Part shown: one piece after another, positions 5,500 through 7,565 of the stretch
Layout of the letters: the number at the start of each line of letters is the position of its first letter
Numbering within the stretch: the first letter of the stretch is position 1
Assembly (NCBI GenBank): GCA_029253325.1
Contig: JAQWZS010000003.1
Coordinates: 1-7,565, forward strand
Direction of reading: 5' to 3'
Source of the DNA: Bacteroidia bacterium
Lineage (GTDB): Bacteria > Bacteroidota > Bacteroidia > NS11-12g > UBA9320
Length of the DNA stretch: 7,565 nt
Position numbers and translations under genes: made by a program
Notes under the pieces: model-generated
What the model was told of the DNA's origin: nothing
The model's database searches: none
The model's input: only the letters and a program-made list of their open reading frames with translations

Positions 5500-7488
5500 A
5501 TGAAACGTACAGCACAATTTATTTTCTTCTTTATTATATCATTTGCTAGCTTAGCTCAAACACAAATTGGAAAGACTATTAAAGGTGAAAGCAATTTTGA
5601 TAGTTTTGGTAGCTCAATATCTATATCCTCAGATGGAAATATTTTAGCTGTTGGCGCTATAACAAATGCCCCTCCGGGGTATCCTCGTGGTACTGGACAT
5701 ACAAGGGTCTATGAGAATTTAAATGGTATTTGGACACAAATGGGTTCAGATATTGATGGAGATCTTGCTAATGGTTGCTTCGGATTCGCTACTTCCTTAT
5801 CTTCAGATGGGAAAGTGTTGGCTATCGGAAGTAATTTTACCGATTTCGTGAGGGTATATAAATTTATAAATGGGGATTGGACACAGATTGGCTCTGATAT
5901 TGTTGGCGAACCTGGGAGTGAATTTGGTTTTGCAGTATCATTGTCTTCAAATGGAGACATTGTAGCTATTGGTGCTCCTTATTGGATATCAGGCGGAAGA
6001 AAGGGAAGAGTTTATGTATATAAGAATGTTTCAGGTAATTGGATTCAAACTGGATCATATATTGAAGGACAAAGAGGGGGTGATCAATTTGGTAAAGGTG
6101 TTGCTTTATCTGATAATGGTGAAAAAATAGCCATTGCTGCTACAAGGTCTGGAGCCCACTTACATGAGAATGTTTCAGGTAATTGGGTTCAAGTTGGTTC
6201 TTCTGTTGATGTTATTTTCAGAGGTTCACCTAAAAGATCTGTTGCCATATCATCTGATGGAAATCTTATGGCTGTTGGAGGTCCTGGGGCGCCTAATCCT
6301 GGGTCGATGTTAGGTTATGTGAAAGTATATTCACATATTAATGGTGCATTGGTTCAGATTGGCTCTGATATTATTGGCCCGAGCCCGGGTAGATATTTTG
6401 GTTTCGAATTATCATTTTCAGATGACGGGAAGACGCTTCTTGTCAGTGAGGCAAATAGTGCAAGAGTATTTAAATATTCAAATGGGGATTGGGTTGATTT
6501 TTTATCATTACCCATAGGTGGATATCGGGCAGTGTCTATATCGGCCGATGGTTGTATAGCAGCCGTTGGTCATCCAGCAATCTATAACATGGTAAAAGTC
6601 TTTTCAATTTGTCCTGATACTAACAATATTGTTAGTTGTGATAGTTTCATTTCTCCAACAAACAATGTTTATAAAGAATCTGCTATATACAACGATACTT
6701 TGACCACTATGGCTGGTTCTGATAGTATTGTAATCACTAAATTAACAATAAATAAATCTGTAGTCTCATATCAATCTATAACTGCCTGTGATAGTATAAA
6801 TTTCAAAGGGTCCATTTATTACAGCAGTCTAATCGTTCGGGATACCTTAAAAAACTATTTTGGGTGTGATAGCACAGTAATTACTAATCTTACAATAAAT
6901 CAATCTGTTAAAATCAATAAATCCCTTACAAGTTGTGATAGCCTTTTAGTCAATGGCACCATGTATTTCAATAACCAAGTAGTACGAGATAGTTTAATAT
7001 CGATACAAGGCTGCGATAGTATTCTGATAACCAGTATAATGATCAATAAAAGTAGCTGGTTTACAGATAGTATTATATCTTGTACACCGATAATTTGGAG
7101 AAATGGGTTTACATATGAAAAAAGTATTAATTCAGTAAAAGATACAATCACGAATGTTGCCGGTTGTGATAGCGTGATATCATTAAACTTGATTATTGAG
7201 GATATTCCAAAATTCAAATTGTATAATGTTTTTACACCCAATGACGACGGAAGAAATGACTGTTTTAAAATAGTCCCAGATGGTGAGCTTTTAGATTGTA
7301 AAAAAATTAAGTTTCAAATTTTTAACAGATGGGGTGAACAGATGTTTGAAACAAAAAATTTAAATGACTGTTGGGACGGTAAGAATCCCAATAGTCAAAA
7401 AAATCTAACTAACGGTACATACTTTTATTTATTGACATATGGTGATGAGCAAAAATCTATCTCTGGTATTGTAGAGTTAATAAGATAA
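5500..7488 (+). CDS. Secreted FG-GAP beta-propeller protein with cysteine repeats and T9SS type B C-terminal domain
   Basis: A 662-residue, probably surface-exposed or secreted adhesin-like protein. The ATG at 5500 is preferred over the GTG at 5497. Residues 1-20 are a signal peptide (MKRTAQFIFFFIISFASLAQ). Residues about 33-370 hold seven FG-GAP-type repeats with cores such as FGSSISISSDGNILAVGA, FGFATSLSSDGKVLAIGS and FGFAVSLSSNGDIVAIGA, each followed by a VYxxxNGxWxQxGSxI strand. Seven units predict a seven-bladed integrin-like propeller. Residues about 377-568 are four 46-50-residue repeats (ACDSINFKGSIYY, DTL, GCDSTVITNLTIN). Residues about 575-662 are the gliding motility-associated C-terminal domain (VFTPNDDGRND, FQIFNRWGEQMFE, CWDGK, GTYFYLLTYGD), a T9SS type B sorting signal. 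Ligand and role in adhesion or gliding are inferred from the class, not shown. The type B domain usually needs a PorP/SprF-like partner, which is not encoded next to it here. The gene is complete and alone on its strand. Confidence 0.88.
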   Translation: MKRTAQFIFFFIISFASLAQTQIGKTIKGESNFDSFGSSISISSDGNILAVGAITNAPPGYPRGTGHTRVYENLNGIWTQMGSDIDGDLANGCFGFATSLSSDGKVLAIGSNFTDFVRVYKFINGDWTQIGSDIVGEPGSEFGFAVSLSSNGDIVAIGAPYWISGGRKGRVYVYKNVSGNWIQTGSYIEGQRGGDQFGKGVALSDNGEKIAIAATRSGAHLHENVSGNWVQVGSSVDVIFRGSPKRSVAISSDGNLMAVGGPGAPNPGSMLGYVKVYSHINGALVQIGSDIIGPSPGRYFGFELSFSDDGKTLLVSEANSARVFKYSNGDWVDFLSLPIGGYRAVSISADGCIAAVGHPAIYNMVKVFSICPDTNNIVSCDSFISPTNNVYKESAIYNDTLTTMAGSDSIVITKLTINKSVVSYQSITACDSINFKGSIYYSSLIVRDTLKNYFGCDSTVITNLTINQSVKINKSLTSCDSLLVNGTMYFNNQVVRDSLISIQGCDSILITSIMINKSSWFTDSIISCTPIIWRNGFTYEKSINSVKDTITNVAGCDSVISLNLIIEDIPKFKLYNVFTPNDDGRNDCFKIVPDGELLDCKKIKFQIFNRWGEQMFETKNLNDCWDGKNPNSQKNLTNGTYFYLLTYGDEQKSISGIVELIR

Positions 7489-7508
7489 TATACTTACCTA
7501 ACCAACTG

Positions 7509-7565
7509 CAAACCATAGGGTTATACTATCCTGAGCAAAGGCTGCAAAAGGAAACCGATATTTTA
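7509..7565 (+). repeat. Dispersed direct repeat, copy B (reaches the window edge)
   Basis: This begins 20 bases after the adhesin stop codon and aligns with 4872-4932. CAAACCA (7509-7515), CTGAGCAAAGGCT (7531-7543) and AAACCGATATTTTA (7552-7565) are identical to copy A; the segments between them differ in sequence and by a few bases in length. The match is still perfect at the last base of the window, so the repeat may continue. No hairpin terminator for the adhesin gene is visible before or inside it. Confidence 0.7.

Noticed and set aside
5709..5960. Open frame of 83 codons on the minus strand
   Set aside because: It is antisense to the FG-GAP repeats, and its internal similarity only mirrors the repeats of the real gene.
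6900..7241. Open frame of 113 codons on the minus strand
   Set aside because: It is antisense to the cysteine repeats and the start of the C-terminal domain. Its hydrophobic look is a by-product of the opposite strand.
7495..7530. Minus-strand similarity of repeat copy B to the 5' half of a tRNA (GGATAGTATA, CAGTTGGTTAG)
   Set aside because: There is an insertion between the two pieces and no anticodon arm or 3' half follows. Copy A does not keep the tRNA-like pieces.
1..7565. CRISPR array, toxin-antitoxin pair or defence island
   Set aside because: There are no regularly spaced identical repeats with spacers, no small paired genes and no nuclease-helicase or reverse-transcriptase motifs. 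The EEP enzyme is exported, which does not suit an intracellular defence role.

Overview
The window looks like a piece of an AT-rich Bacteroidota chromosome, possibly a marine or environmental Cytophagales-type organism; genus cannot be judged. The evidence is two type IX secretion system (T9SS) sorting domains of different classes, a Bacteroidota-style Crp/Fnr regulator, a membrane-anchored TPR regulator with a C-terminal helix-turn-helix (HTH), and TAnnTTTG-type -7 promoter boxes instead of the E. coli -10/-35 pattern.

Layout, left to right. (1) 1-231, minus: the N-terminal 77 residues of a Crp/Fnr-family regulator running off the left edge. (2) 232-664: intergenic, with an operator-like dyad, a terminator that reads on the minus strand, and one copy of a dispersed 31-nt repeat. 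(3) 665-2419, minus: a secreted endonuclease/exonuclease/phosphatase (EEP) superfamily enzyme with an N-terminal sugar-binding-like domain and a T9SS type A tail. (4) 2669-4270, minus: a signal peptide-TPR-transmembrane-coiled coil-HTH regulator, followed by a good terminator at 2462-2501. (5) 4393-4812, minus: a small lipoprotein of unknown function. (6) 4813-5499: a 687-base intergenic region between divergent genes, rich in repeats, inverted repeats and an orphan terminator. (7) 5500-7488, plus: a large secreted protein with a seven-repeat FG-GAP beta-propeller, four cysteine-containing repeats and a T9SS type B (gliding motility-associated) C-terminal domain. (8) 7509-7565: a second copy of the repeat seen at 4872-4932, cut by the window edge.

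The genes are not one operon. The three complete minus-strand genes are separated by 123 to 249 bases, and a terminator lies between the regulator and the enzyme. The common theme is the cell envelope and outside: one surface adhesin-like protein, one secreted hydrolase, one lipoprotein and one envelope-spanning regulator.

I found no convincing complete new defence or mobile system. The most unusual aspect is the intergenic DNA. Three repeat families (4872-4932/7509-7565, 534-564/5390-5420, 428-442/2523-2537) sit only between genes, and one family brackets the adhesin gene as direct repeats, like a cassette. A terminator hairpin at 5023-5066 has no gene to terminate, suggesting gene loss or insertion there.
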